From contig JAFVAQ010000003.1 of assembly GCA_017480495.1 (NCBI GenBank), forward strand, positions 118,543 through 182,542: a stretch of DNA of 64,000 nt, read 5' to 3'. The stretch comes from Eubacterium sp. (GTDB lineage: Bacteria; Bacillota; Clostridia; Lachnospirales; Lachnospiraceae). Each line of letters starts with the position of its first letter. The first letter of the stretch is position 1. Under the pieces are notes generated by a model. It was not told the origin of the DNA. It searched no databases and worked only from the letters and a program-made list of their open reading frames with translations. The translations under genes and the position numbers were made by a program. Below, in pieces: positions 48,849 to 57,432 of this stretch.

Positions 48849-49190
48849 TTAGTCCCATCCTTTCCAGACATCTGGTTGATAGCCAACTGTCGCCTTCTTA
48901 CCATTTCGAACTATTGGCATTTTCAGAATTTGTTGATTCTCCAAAATCTTCTCTAGCCTGTCCTCATCAGCAATGTACTTAATTAGAGCGAGCGTATCCT
49001 TATCCTTCGCATCCTCATCGATGAGCTTGTCCATACCACCTACTGCTTGAGCAACAGAATTGAACTCACCCTTGCTGAGCCCCTTCTCCTTCAAATCAAC
49101 AAACTGAAATTTGATTCCGCGCTCTTTGAAGAATCTCTCAGCCTTCCTTGTGTCTGCACTTTTCTTTGTACCAAATATTTGAATGTTCAT
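48849..49190 (-). CDS. ArsC/Spx-family protein with the usual active-site Cys replaced
   Basis: 113 residues with the thioredoxin-like ArsC fold: [35 protein letters not shown] and [20 protein letters not shown]. In relatives the residue after GTKK is the reactive Cys; here it is Ser, and no other cysteine is in the protein. It therefore cannot act as a classical reductase. It may be a Spx-like binding protein or a degenerate enzyme. Confidence 0.8.
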   Translation of the reverse strand: MNIQIFGTKKSADTRKAERFFKERGIKFQFVDLKEKGLSKGEFNSVAQAVGGMDKLIDEDAKDKDTLALIKYIADEDRLEKILENQQILKMPIVRNGKKATVGYQPDVWKGWD

Positions 49191-49238
49191 TACTTACGCT
49201 CCATCAAAATATATCATTGTTTTATCTATCCTGTATAG

Positions 49239-49273
49239 AAAGCGTCTACGATAACAAAATTCATAGACGCTTT
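49239..49273. terminator. Hairpin terminator between ArsC-like and DUF4352-type genes
   Basis: Perfect 10-bp arms AAAGCGTCTA (49239-49248) and TAGACGCTTT (49264-49273). It lies 20 bases past the stop of the minus-strand gene ending at 49294, so it probably terminates that gene. Confidence 0.65.
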
Positions 49274-49293
49274 TATAATAATTTTTATATATA

Positions 49294-50718
49294 CTACTGT
49301 ATTTTAATAATTACTCTCTTTGAAGATTCACCAATCGGTGTATATTCTAATTCAATTGATTCAGCATCTTCCGGAATAATATACATTCCTCCAAGAATTG
49401 CTGATCTGTCAGCTTCAATATTCGCATTGTAGTCATCCTCTCCAGAAAACATTTCAGGTTTTACAATGATATCATCAACATAACAGTCAAAATCTCCTAC
49501 ACTAACATAATTTGACTCTTCAGAAATATTCGTAACCTTAATTTTAATATAAATAGCCTTTTTTCCTTCTGGAACTTCGGTAAATGTAGAATCATAACCC
49601 TTATAGTCTAAATTAGCATCCTCTACAACTCCTGTAATAGTATTATTCCCAAACTCATCACCAATGCCTATTCTATCTATATCATCAGATACTCCCTCTC
49701 GTGAATCTCCAGCCCCTTCTTCTGCTTCCAAAATAGTCTCAGTTGTAGATTCATCTGAAATTACAACAACAGTCCTTTCCGAATATTCTCCAAGCGGTCT
49801 ATATTCAAGTTCAATACATTTTGCATCATCAGGAACAACATACATAGCACCAAGTATCGCTGATCTTCCAGGTTCGATATTATCATTATAATCATCATCC
49901 TCACCAGAAAAGATTTCGGCACTTGTTGAAATGTTATCTACATAACAATCAAAATCTCCTACACTAACATAATTAGATTTATCTGAAATATTTGTTACCT
50001 TTATTTTTATAAATATAACTTTTTTCCCTTCAGGAACCTCTACCCACGTAGAATCATAATCCTTATAATCTAAATCAGCATAAATCACTGTTCCACTAAT
50101 CGTCTTATTTTCAAACACATCACCTATTCCTATTTTAATAGGTCCCGAAGCTTTTTCAGAAGGAGAATCTTCATCTTTCATTTCTTCAGATATAGCCTCT
50201 GTAACTGTTTCTGTTGTAATCTCAGAAACATCATTTGTGTTTCTATCATTTTTATTAAATATACCAAGCACACCAAAAAATAACCAAGCACCACAAATTC
50301 CAAGAGCTATTTGTGAAAGTGTTTTACTCTTTCCATCTTTTTTACACAAATCAATTATTGCAAGAATAATACCCACAATTAAAGTACAGCCAAATATAGA
50401 AAATATTAATGCTGCAATCCCTAAACCAGAACTAGGGTTCTTCTGTTTTACCTGCTGTGGTGGCGTTGAATATGATTGATTATTAAAATTCTGTGGGCCT
50501 TGTGCATAATTATTATATGTTGTAGAACCTAAATTCTGTTGATTATTAAAAGATTGTCCATACAACGGTCCTGAACCTACACTATTCTGTTGATTATAAG
50601 AATTGTTATATTGATTTGATACAAAAGGTTGATTACCTTGATTATTAAATACTTGACCACATTTGTGGCACCTGGTTGCATTACTTGCCAACATAGCTTT
50701 ACAATTTGGACATATCAT
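49294..50718 (-). CDS. Zinc-ribbon membrane protein with two DUF4352-like domains
   Basis: 474 residues from Met at 50718 (MICPNCKAML), with GGAGG eight bases upstream. A zinc ribbon (CPNCKAML, CHKCGQVF) and an Asn/Gln-rich stretch precede two membrane segments (IAALIFSIFGCTLIVGIILA, ALGICGAWLFFGVLGIF). Two tandem copies of a beta-sandwich domain of the DUF4352 type follow; both contain the phrases KVTNIS and NYVSVGDFDCYVD. The two copies are about 60-70 percent alike by eye, so the duplication is fairly recent. The domains would face outside. Confidence 0.8.
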   Translation of the reverse strand: MICPNCKAMLASNATRCHKCGQVFNNQGNQPFVSNQYNNSYNQQNSVGSGPLYGQSFNNQQNLGSTTYNNYAQGPQNFNNQSYSTPPQQVKQKNPSSGLGIAALIFSIFGCTLIVGIILAIIDLCKKDGKSKTLSQIALGICGAWLFFGVLGIFNKNDRNTNDVSEITTETVTEAISEEMKDEDSPSEKASGPIKIGIGDVFENKTISGTVIYADLDYKDYDSTWVEVPEGKKVIFIKIKVTNISDKSNYVSVGDFDCYVDNISTSAEIFSGEDDDYNDNIEPGRSAILGAMYVVPDDAKCIELEYRPLGEYSERTVVVISDESTTETILEAEEGAGDSREGVSDDIDRIGIGDEFGNNTITGVVEDANLDYKGYDSTFTEVPEGKKAIYIKIKVTNISEESNYVSVGDFDCYVDDIIVKPEMFSGEDDYNANIEADRSAILGGMYIIPEDAESIELEYTPIGESSKRVIIKIQ

Positions 50719-50775
50719 ATAAGTCACCTCCATTAGAAAATGTTTTTATCTTATGCATGTTAAAATTCAAATAAT

Positions 50776-52467
50776 CTATTTTGTCTCATTTAGAATCATT
50801 TTTGCTTCTTTTAAATCAATTCTTGCTTTATGACCATGTTTTTCTAGCAAACCAAGTAACTGTCCCCCATCAATCAATTGTATTGGTTTTCCATTTGCAA
50901 AATCATATGCATCATTACCAAAATATGAAGTTGTTACCAAAATACCTTTCATGGCCCCCTCATTCATTAATGTACCATACAAATCTCTAACAGCTGATAC
51001 ACCAACTACATTTGTATATCTCTTTGCTTGAATAACAATTTTACCACCTCTAATAGGATCTGGATCAAATGCAACCGCATCAACACCACCATCCCTACTA
51101 GCTTGTGTTATTTTAACTTCACCTCCATTAGCACTAAATTCTTGTCCAAAAACTTCATTGATTAAATTTTCAAAATCTTTCCAATCAATAGCTGCCAGAT
51201 TTACCCCTTCATTAATTGAATCAATAACACTGTATCCCTCAATAAATCTTTCATCATCCTTATCTAATACTTGAATTGGCTGAACTGGAGTTACATTAGC
51301 TATATTAGCTGCTGCAACACCTTTGACACTACGGAACCATGTTTTTGCATCTATTGATGATAGGTTTAGTGACTCAAATTTTTCTCTATTAACTCTAACC
51401 GAAAGAATACATGCAACCGTTTCATTACCAGTAGATTTATCAATAGTATTAACCATTCCATTTAAAACAACGGCATCAAATAAATTAAACTCCTTATTAA
51501 CACTAAATATTCTATTTAAATACAACAAAGCCAACTGATAAACAACATTATCATACTTCTTTGAAACTTGATTATCAGAATAAAAAGACTCTTTAAACTC
51601 TTGTCTAGATTTTACATAAGAAACTGACTTTAATTTAGGCATTATATCAATGGTTGGAAAAAAAGCATCCACAATTACATTCTTATTTTCTGAAGTATAA
51701 CCTATTTTATGGCCCCTCTCATATTCTAAAGGAATATCAATCTTGTCTAATAGCATTTCAATATATTCATCAACTGCATCTGAATCACCATTTTTGACAG
51801 ATTCTTTAAATTCATCTACTCCTTTATTATGCTCATTCTGTCTATCAATATATTCTTTCTTTCCATTTTCCCATTCAACTACCTTTTTTTGATAATCCTC
51901 TTCCATTTTATTATTCAAAGCCTTATTGTTTTGATCAATCTGAAACCATTTATCATGAGCCTGTTTATAATTATTATCATTTTCAGAATTAAACTGAGCC
52001 AATTTATTTTTTGATAATTTAACAAATAGACCCGGTTTAGGATTAAAAATCTCATCAGAACGCTGAGGTTCTCTCGCATCAGGAATCATACTTGGCTTAT
52101 TTGGATAAGAAACGGGATATTCATTATGATCTTTGAGCATCTCAAAATCAATTTTATCAAAATTCAAATCATTAATAAGCAAAGAATCCAACTGATTTTG
52201 AATACTAACTGCATCGTTAGTCATTTGTTCAGCGTACATAATAGCCTTTTCATTATTTCGAGCTATTTCTGCTTTCTCTGCTCTTTTTTGTTCAGCTAAC
52301 ATTTTTTTATTATCAGCCTCAATCTTTCTGTTCCACCGTTCATTCCACTGATTCATTTGTATCTCAACTTTATATCTCAATTCATTTTTTGAATTTGCGC
52401 CAATTGTCTTTTGTAGATTTAATCCTTCATGATATATTGTTTGATGATATCTGTATCCTCTTCCCAT
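50776..52467 (-). CDS. Mrr-like restriction endonuclease with coiled-coil N-terminus
   Basis: 563 residues. The N-terminal 230 residues are charged and coiled-coil-like (KKMLAEQKRAEKAEIARNN). The C-terminal 120 residues hold an Mrr-type PD-(D/E)XK domain: FENLINEVFGQEFSANGG, SRDGGVDAVAFDPDP, KIVIQAKRYTNVVG and VRDLYGTLMNEGAMKGILVT. The Asp in DGGVDA and the QAK triad look intact. Stand-alone Mrr proteins cut modified foreign DNA (type IV-like). No methylase is nearby. Confidence 0.82.
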   Translation of the reverse strand: MGRGYRYHQTIYHEGLNLQKTIGANSKNELRYKVEIQMNQWNERWNRKIEADNKKMLAEQKRAEKAEIARNNEKAIMYAEQMTNDAVSIQNQLDSLLINDLNFDKIDFEMLKDHNEYPVSYPNKPSMIPDAREPQRSDEIFNPKPGLFVKLSKNKLAQFNSENDNNYKQAHDKWFQIDQNNKALNNKMEEDYQKKVVEWENGKKEYIDRQNEHNKGVDEFKESVKNGDSDAVDEYIEMLLDKIDIPLEYERGHKIGYTSENKNVIVDAFFPTIDIMPKLKSVSYVKSRQEFKESFYSDNQVSKKYDNVVYQLALLYLNRIFSVNKEFNLFDAVVLNGMVNTIDKSTGNETVACILSVRVNREKFESLNLSSIDAKTWFRSVKGVAAANIANVTPVQPIQVLDKDDERFIEGYSVIDSINEGVNLAAIDWKDFENLINEVFGQEFSANGGEVKITQASRDGGVDAVAFDPDPIRGGKIVIQAKRYTNVVGVSAVRDLYGTLMNEGAMKGILVTTSYFGNDAYDFANGKPIQLIDGGQLLGLLEKHGHKARIDLKEAKMILNETK

Positions 52468-52510
52468 AATTATTAACCTCTTTAATAATAAATATTATTC
52501 TTTCTTAAAA

Positions 52511-52738
52511 CTACTTATATCCACACTCCGTTTTCTCTGGTCCATCTACACCAGATTCATAATGCGCTCTAAACTCCATATTGATGTCGCGAATCTCACG
52601 CTTACCATCAATATAATCCTGATACATATCAGCCAGTCCTGATGCACATCCATCACAGGAACCACTAATATTACCAAGCGATTCAGCGACTATTTTTTCA
52701 CGTTCTTCTCTAGTTGTGTCTTTGATTAGTATGCTCAT
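52511..52738 (-). CDS. Small conserved acidic protein
   Basis: 75 residues: ILIKDTTREEREKIVAESLG, SGSCDGCASGLADMYQDYID. The CDGC motif could bind metal. I recall similar short proteins in Lachnospiraceae but no function. The next gene in the minus direction begins 43 bases downstream (52467). Confidence 0.6.
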   Translation of the reverse strand: MSILIKDTTREEREKIVAESLGNISGSCDGCASGLADMYQDYIDGKREIRDINMEFRAHYESGVDGPEKTECGYK

Positions 52739-52759
52739 AATTATCCTCGTTATATCCCC

Positions 52760-53146
52760 TTACTGTAAAACGTACGATGAAATGATTCTTCCAATCATAC
52801 CTATATCTACCTGTCCCTTAAACTCGAATTTTGCAGTGAATCCATTATTAAACATAAGGAATAATTCTGAGTCTGGGAATATTTCCATAAAACCAGGTGT
52901 CTGAATAGAGAAATATTGAACCTTAGAATATGGCATGGTAGCAAATGACTTTCTCTTACCTGTAATTCCCTGAACATCAATAGATATAATACGCTTATCT
53001 GTAAACACAAGCTGATCTCTTACCGACTGAAAAGCATACAAAATCTTTTCATTAGGAACCAGAAGTCCTGTAACCTCATTTCTTACCGCATCAGTGTTGA
53101 TTGGTCTCAAATTAAATACACTGTTTTGATTAAAATTTACTGCCAT
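52760..53146 (-). CDS. Bacterial PH-domain protein
   Basis: 128 residues. LVPNEKILYAFQSVRDQLVF, TDKRIISIDVQGITGKRKSF and YSKVQYFSIQTPG form the pattern of a bacterial pleckstrin-homology domain (YvbH-like/bPH). There is no membrane segment. It stands alone and is followed 21 bases later by the 75-residue gene. Function unknown. Confidence 0.8.
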   Translation of the reverse strand: MAVNFNQNSVFNLRPINTDAVRNEVTGLLVPNEKILYAFQSVRDQLVFTDKRIISIDVQGITGKRKSFATMPYSKVQYFSIQTPGFMEIFPDSELFLMFNNGFTAKFEFKGQVDIGMIGRIISSYVLQ

Positions 53147-53187
53147 GATATATCCTCCCTTATCACATATCTAATATCATTTATAAA

Positions 53188-53290
53188 ATAACGCCTGCAA
53201 CCTAGTGAATGCTCCACATTGCCTACGCATTAGAAAAAAGAGTCACATAGGTTATCCAGCAAAGCTAGACTCATTCTGAACAGGCGTTAT
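53188..53290. repeat. Structured inverted-repeat element, 103 bp
   Basis: Perfect 10-bp ends ATAACGCCTG and CAGGCGTTAT close a segment that holds two further hairpins: AATGC/GCATT (53208-53212, 53227-53231) and GAGTC/GACTC (53240-53244, 53268-53272). A three-way junction can form. It may be the terminator region of the gene ending at 53295, a small RNA or a miniature mobile repeat. Confidence 0.5.
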
Positions 53291-53294
53291 ATGC

Positions 53295-53573
53295 TTACTT
53301 TAATTTCTTTTTCAACTCAGCTACTTCATCTGAAATACTTTGTAATTTCTCTAATTCATTATTCAAACGATCGATTTCTTTTTCCTGCTCTTTTATCTTT
53401 TTATCCTGTCTCTTATCAGTAAGTGTAGCTTCTAGTTTTAAACTACCAGAGCATATCATCCAGATGATTTTAATGATTACATACAAAACTGCAATTGCCC
53501 CTATAGCTGCAAAAACGAATACTACATTTTGCACATCCTTATACTGCATTATCATATCTCTAAAAGTTTCCAT
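53295..53573 (-). CDS. Membrane-anchored coiled-coil protein
   Basis: 92 residues from Met at 53573 (METFRDMIMQY), with AAGGAGG five bases upstream. One membrane helix (VVFVFAAIGAIAVLYVIIKII) is followed by a charged coiled coil (KIKEQEKEIDRLNNELEKLQ). No known family was recognised. Confidence 0.7.
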   Translation of the reverse strand: METFRDMIMQYKDVQNVVFVFAAIGAIAVLYVIIKIIWMICSGSLKLEATLTDKRQDKKIKEQEKEIDRLNNELEKLQSISDEVAELKKKLK

Positions 53574-53594
53574 GTTTTCCTCCTTAATTAACAT

Positions 53595-53837
53595 TCTCGT
53601 TTAAATATTTATTTCTAAACAAACATAATTACTACAAAACCAAACAAGAGCATCCAAATCAACATACACCAAGTACACCTACTCAGCGTGTGTTAACCGT
53701 CTGCCCTTGTAAGATTTGTAAGTATTATTTTGTCAATTTTACCCCTCATCGCTTGTTGTCCCTTCTCCTTATTTTAGTACCCCAGCGATGTGTTTATTAT
53801 ACCACAAACAGGGTTAATCTTAAAGCAGCAGAGGCAA
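53595..53837 (-). other. Gene-poor interval with a possible 18-residue peptide and TATAAT
   Basis: The minus strand has TATAAT at about 53795-53800 and then AAGGAG. An 18-codon frame follows (53749 to 53693, MRGKIDKIILTNLTRADG). In the same frame after the stop there is a short hydrophobic stretch, MLIWMLLFGFVVIMFV. CATCGCT and AGCGATG form an inverted repeat across the leader. These could be leader peptides for the 92-residue gene, but support is weak. Confidence 0.3.
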
Positions 53838-53951
53838 GTTATCTAGGATAGTAATCATTATTTAATCCTTGCTGCTGGTTAGGATTATCTCTTAATTGAT
53901 ATGGTGGATGAGGAGGACTTTGAGGCTGTGAAGAGCTTCCCGTATACCCAT
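53838..53951 (-). CDS. Possible 37-residue Pro/Gln-rich peptide, perhaps frameshifted
   Basis: The frame from 53951 reads MGIRGSSSQPQSPPHPPYQL and continues RDNPNQQQGLNNDYYPR, which looks like real low-complexity protein. A better start with AAAGGGG upstream (53970, MNVLSSYGYTG) is one base out of phase at a run of four G (53939-53942 region). Either there was a recent single-base insertion or the first frame is noise. Confidence 0.3.
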
Positions 53952-53990
53952 AACTCGATAGCACATTCATAAGCATTCCCCTTTCTCACC

Positions 53991-54290
53991 CTACTTCTTC
54001 AGCACCAGCTCGCAAACCACTCCGCAGTCAGTCACATACACAACCTTAGCCTTTGCCTTCTTCTTGAACATATCGTAGATTCTTCCAGCGCTATAGGAAT
54101 CTCCCAGGACAGTATTTATGCTGTTTGCGACATGACCTATAGTACCAAGTCCCTCTACGTCTACAGCTATAGCCTCTTTGTCATATTTATTGTCTGGCTC
54201 CTTTTTAACTTTCAGCTTCATGCCTCTCTTTAGGAAATCTGATCCATAATAATATCTAGTTCCTGTAAGAGTAAAATATATCTTCTTCAT
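53991..54290 (-). CDS. HIRAN-domain protein
   Basis: 99 residues that are almost entirely one HIRAN domain: GTRYYYGSDFLKRGMKLKVK, EPDNKYDKEAIAVDVEGLG and IGHVANSINTVLGD. HIRAN domains bind DNA ends, notably 3' single-stranded ends in HLTF-type helicases; in bacteria they also occur alone. AGAAGGAGG precedes the ATG. Transcription probably starts from the conserved module at 54320-54375. Confidence 0.85.
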   Translation of the reverse strand: MKKIYFTLTGTRYYYGSDFLKRGMKLKVKKEPDNKYDKEAIAVDVEGLGTIGHVANSINTVLGDSYSAGRIYDMFKKKAKAKVVYVTDCGVVCELVLKK

Positions 54291-54319
54291 TGTTCCTTAC
54301 CTCCTTCTGAAGTTGTTTT

Positions 54320-54375
54320 CGTTTCTGATGCCCCAATTATAAATTCTCCAGTAGGGTGTTAAAAAGGACACACTA
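54320..54375 (-). promoter_or_regulatory. Conserved 56-bp promoter module, copy A (HIRAN gene)
   Basis: Minus strand order: TAGTGTGTCCTTTTTAAC, ACCCTA, a variable part, TATAATT (-10 at 54336-54341) and GGGGCATCAGAAACG. TTTAAC and TATAAT are 16 bases apart. The first TAG is also the stop codon of the PolC-like gene. The module matches copies B and C almost base for base. Confidence 0.8.
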
Positions 54376-55503
54376 AACTTCAGGGTAATTTATCTTATAA
54401 TACAAAATCCTTAGTCCCATTAATGCATAAGTAACCGCATGCGCCTTAGGGAATAAATACTCTATCTTTTCACAAGAATCTATATACCACCCAGGTATAT
54501 CATGCCCTCTCATCGCATCTTTCCATTCCGTTGGAAGCCCCAACCTTTTAGCCTTTCCTTTTCGTATGTATTCCATCATTTCATAGGCGAGTTCCTTATC
54601 AATTCCCTTTTCTTCCAAATACAGCAGCACATCATCACGTGATGAGATGCAGCCAGTAAGATTCGTAGTATCATTACCAATCAAATCTTTGGCATTTCCT
54701 TCCCAAACTCCCGTGCCAAATGCGAGTCCCATCACTTTAATCAGATCAGATATCCCCCTCACCTCAACATACGGCAAAATTTCCTCAAGAATATGGGTTG
54801 TCCTAGACCCCGCCAATCCATTAACTCCAGATTCGATTTGCAAATCATCAAATAGCTTTTTATCATTCAAAGTAATATCCAGCGGATTAACCCCTGTCTC
54901 TTCCTGCAGGTGTTTCAACATTTGTAGTCCTTTATATTCACACAAATCAAATCTGTAGAAGCATTTCTCATATTCATCCACTGAGAGATTCCCCTCAAGA
55001 TCTACACCCTCTGGAATTATTAAAAATGCAGTCGGATGATAATCTTTATCTACCTTAAATCTAACAATATCTCCGACTCCATCTAACTGCTTCAAATCAG
55101 CCACTATATCATCTCTTATCTCCGGAGCAACATTGAAGACAATCTCCGGCTTCTTTGAATAATCAATTCCATAATGAACTTCCGGAGGGATATTGTAGCC
55201 TCCGTACTTTTCAGGCAGCGGATTTATATCAGTTATCCCCATGAGATATGCAACAAATGAACCAGCCAGCGTTCCCCTGGTCCCTGTCATATAGCCTTTT
55301 TCTAAACTAATACGCGTTATATTTTGTGCAATAAAATAGTAGGATTCATATCCATTATCGATAATGCCAGCGAGTTCTGCATTTAATCTTTCTAGTATTT
55401 CATCTGGAACTATCTTTCCATATATTTGATGCAATTTTTGATCACATATCTTCCTAATATCTCCATTTGCTTTAAACATTAATTCTGCTATTCCTCTCTC
55501 CAT
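54373..55503 (-). CDS. PolC-derived protein lacking catalytic aspartates
   Basis: 376 residues from ATG 55503 (AGAAGG six bases upstream). It aligns with the palm-fingers part of DNA polymerase III PolC: GYMTGTRGTLAGSFVAYLMG, ITDINPLPEKY, ISDLIKVMGLAFGTGVWEGN, EYIRKGKAK and WYIDSCEKIEYLFPKAHAVT. The exonuclease, PHP, OB and C-terminal regions are absent. At the position of the PolC motif PDIDLNFSGEY the protein reads PEIVFNVAPEI, so both metal-binding aspartates are lost, and much of the palm is shortened. The frame is intact with its own promoter, so it is probably a non-catalytic protein and not a decaying fragment. Confidence 0.82.
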   Translation of the reverse strand: MERGIAELMFKANGDIRKICDQKLHQIYGKIVPDEILERLNAELAGIIDNGYESYYFIAQNITRISLEKGYMTGTRGTLAGSFVAYLMGITDINPLPEKYGGYNIPPEVHYGIDYSKKPEIVFNVAPEIRDDIVADLKQLDGVGDIVRFKVDKDYHPTAFLIIPEGVDLEGNLSVDEYEKCFYRFDLCEYKGLQMLKHLQEETGVNPLDITLNDKKLFDDLQIESGVNGLAGSRTTHILEEILPYVEVRGISDLIKVMGLAFGTGVWEGNAKDLIGNDTTNLTGCISSRDDVLLYLEEKGIDKELAYEMMEYIRKGKAKRLGLPTEWKDAMRGHDIPGWYIDSCEKIEYLFPKAHAVTYALMGLRILYYKINYPEV

Positions 55504-55535
55504 AATCAACCTTCTTTCTATTAATCAAACTTTCT

Positions 55536-55591
55536 CGTTTCTGATGCCCTAATTATAAAATCTTTAGTAGGGCGTTAAAAAGGACACACTA
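55536..55591 (-). promoter_or_regulatory. Conserved 56-bp promoter module, copy B (PolC-like gene)
   Basis: Minus strand order: TAGTGTGTCCTTTTTAAC, GCCCTA, a variable part, TATAATTAGGGCATCAGAAA and CG (-10 at 55552-55557). The spacing is identical to copies A and C. GCCCTA and TAGGGC flank the -10 and could pair. Confidence 0.8.
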
Positions 55592-55634
55592 AAAAGAGCA
55601 GCATTTCTGCCGCTTCTTCATAAAAATTACATAA

Positions 55635-55664
55635 AAGTTGTCACAGGAACCGTCCCCACCGGCT
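55635..55664. repeat. Dispersed AACCGTCCC repeat (GTCACA type)
   Basis: AGTTGTCACAGGAACCGTCC and CCACCGG. Confidence 0.8.
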
Positions 55665-55702
55665 CCTAATAATTGATACTATAGTAGCAGTAATATAAAA
55701 GA

Positions 55703-55732
55703 TATGCAAAACAGAAACGTCCCCATTTGCAC
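55703..55732. repeat. Dispersed ACGTCCC repeat (GCAAA type)
   Basis: TGCAAAACAGAAACGTCCC and CATTTGCA; arms TGCAAA/TTTGCA. Confidence 0.75.
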
Positions 55733-55734
55733 AA

Positions 55735-56127
55735 CTAGAATGTTACGACCTCTGGAGCGCTGGTGAATGAGCTGAAGGTTGCAGTAGCGTCCTTCAGATA
55801 GAACACTTCTGTATTACCATCATCTGCAGAATACATAGCCTGGAGATCAGGATAAGCATCCAGCATTGACTGTCTTGCTTCCACTCTGTCATCTTCAACA
55901 AGCTCGCACGCAACTCTGAGCCACTGGCCGTCCTTGAAAGCGCACAGCTCAGCCTTAGGATTTGCGTGAATCTGCTGTGATACAGGCTTCACCTTTCCTG
56001 TCTGGATATACAGCTTGCCCTCGAATATATTTGCTGTTCCAAAAGGACGAACTCTTGGCTGATCGCCCTCAACTGTCGCGAGATAATAAACCCCTGCCGC
56101 CTTTAGAAAATCTGCTACTCTTTGCAT
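55735..56127 (-). CDS. Pyridoxamine 5'-phosphate oxidase-like flavoprotein
   Basis: 130 residues, a single split-barrel domain: AGVYYLATVEGDQPRVRPFG, LYIQTGKVKPVSQQIHANPK and AELCAFKDGQWLRVACELV. Members of this PPOX-like family bind FMN or F420-like cofactors and reduce small molecules. The true pyridoxine enzyme is longer. AGGAGG precedes the ATG. It stands as a single gene. Confidence 0.85.
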   Translation of the reverse strand: MQRVADFLKAAGVYYLATVEGDQPRVRPFGTANIFEGKLYIQTGKVKPVSQQIHANPKAELCAFKDGQWLRVACELVEDDRVEARQSMLDAYPDLQAMYSADDGNTEVFYLKDATATFSSFTSAPEVVTF

Positions 56128-56189
56128 TTCTTTTACCTCCTAAAAATAGATGTTTTCATTATATCACAAATCGCATTCCATTAAACTCC

Positions 56190-57389
56190 TTAGTCGCGAA
56201 ACTCCGCGAGGCATCTGCCGCACGGAGAGTAGCCCCTACCCTTAAGCTCCGCCAGAGTCCCAACGTACTCCTCTTTATTATGTTCTGCCATATCATTTAC
56301 GCTATTACATTCTGGCAAATGCACCTTCTTGGAGCTCGTATTCAGAACATACGTTCTTTCCTCACTCTCAAAATCGGAGCCACCTTGGTTCCCGTTTTCC
56401 TGATTACTTGTCTCATTTACGCTATCAGCCGCGTCATTTTCTCCGACAACTGCATTCTCACTTGGCTTATTCGTATCCGCCGTGACTGTATCTTCTGGTT
56501 TTAGCATTTCCGCATCTTGTCCCAACGCCACCTCGCTGTCGCCCGTCGCATAGTCTATCTTGATCCCCGGCTGCACGTTGTAGCAATACACATTGAAGCA
56601 GATTCCCTTGCCCTCATCTTCTACAGACCAAGCTTCCATCTGCACTCCCGACGCGAGCAGATTGTCGCCTTCGAAGACCGGCGTCACACGATAGAGAACA
56701 TGGTTCCTAGTATCGCGGACGTAGTCCAACACTTTTAGCTCGAAGATCTGCATCGTCTCTTGATTAAGGAAACGCGTACCTGTAATCAGGTTCAGGGGAT
56801 TCGCATTTTCGCCCGCGAGACTGTAAGCGATGAGGTGAGACCTATTGTATAAATAGTTGTCTTCAATTAGGTCTGGATACTTGACTGTGTGCCAGCCGGA
56901 AGGCCTTATTTCACCAATGCTACCGCGCTCCTCCGTAGGCATTAGCTCCGGACAGATATTCGCGTATGCCACACCACATCTTCCCAGCTCATCCAGTGAA
57001 TCGTAATATTCAAATGCATCCGTACTCTTTTTTTCTTCATCGGTAAATAGAGGTACATTTTCATTTAGCTCTATAAATGCCTCGCCGGAATATGCGGGAT
57101 ATTCGCCACTCGAGGTTGAAGTTTTTTCAAAGGGTTCATCACCTTCTTCTCGTGACTTAGCACCACTTGACTCATCGCCTATTGGCACTACACCATCGGC
57201 CTCGCTCGTCGCAGTTTCGGGAGCATTTTCGCTCTCATCCCCCTCCGTCGTCTGCTCTACCGTAACCACCTCAAGCTGTTCCGTGGTTGGTTCATTTATA
57301 AAAGATGTGCAGCCAAAGAAAACGCTCATCATGGCTGCACATATACATATCTCAATTAATTTCTTCAATCTATTTTTCAAGAACATCCA
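56190..57389 (-). CDS. Secreted DNA-entry-type (EndA/NucA-like) nuclease with Ada-like metal-binding tail
   Basis: 399 residues from Met at 57389, with GGAGAG upstream. A start at 57422 is unlikely because it overlaps a TATAAT. The N-terminal signal (CICAAMMSVFFGC) may end in a lipobox. A Thr/Glu-rich spacer leads to the nuclease domain (LYNRSHLIAYSLAGENANPL, NLITGTRFLNQETM, VQMEAWSVED), in which NRSH sits where EndA has DRGH. The tail TYVLNTSSKKVHLPECNSV with YSPCGRCLAEF matches the Cys-rich domain seen in such nucleases. EndA-type enzymes degrade one strand during DNA uptake. It follows a 36-residue membrane peptide gene and promoter copy C. Confidence 0.85.
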   Translation of the reverse strand, partial: WMFLKNRLKKLIEICICAAMMSVFFGCTSFINEPTTEQLEVVTVEQTTEGDESENAPETATSEADGVVPIGDESSGAKSREEGDEPFEKTSTSSGEYPAYSGEAFIELNENVPLFTDEEKKSTDAFEYYDSLDELGRCGVAYANICPELMPTEERGSIGEIRPSGWHTVKYPDLIEDNYLYNRSHLIAYSLAGENANPLNLITGTRFLNQETMQIFELKVLDYVRDTRNHVLYRVTPVFEGDNLLASGVQMEAWSVEDEGKGICFNVYCYNVQPGIKIDYATGDSEVALGQDAEMLKPEDTVTADTNKPSENAVVGENDAADSVNETSNQENGNQGGSDFESEERTYVLNTSSKKVHLPECNSVNDMAEHNKEEYVGTLAELKGRGYSPCGRCLAEFRD

Positions 57390-57432
57390 GCTCTCCATCC
57401 TCGATATCAGTACTGGCTCCATTATACCACAC

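Noticed and set aside
54320-55591. Promoter modules A and B as plain terminators of the preceding genes
   Set aside because: GCCCTA and TAGGGC can pair in copy B, but the pairing is not kept in copy C while the -35/-10 spacing and flanks are, and no T-run follows.
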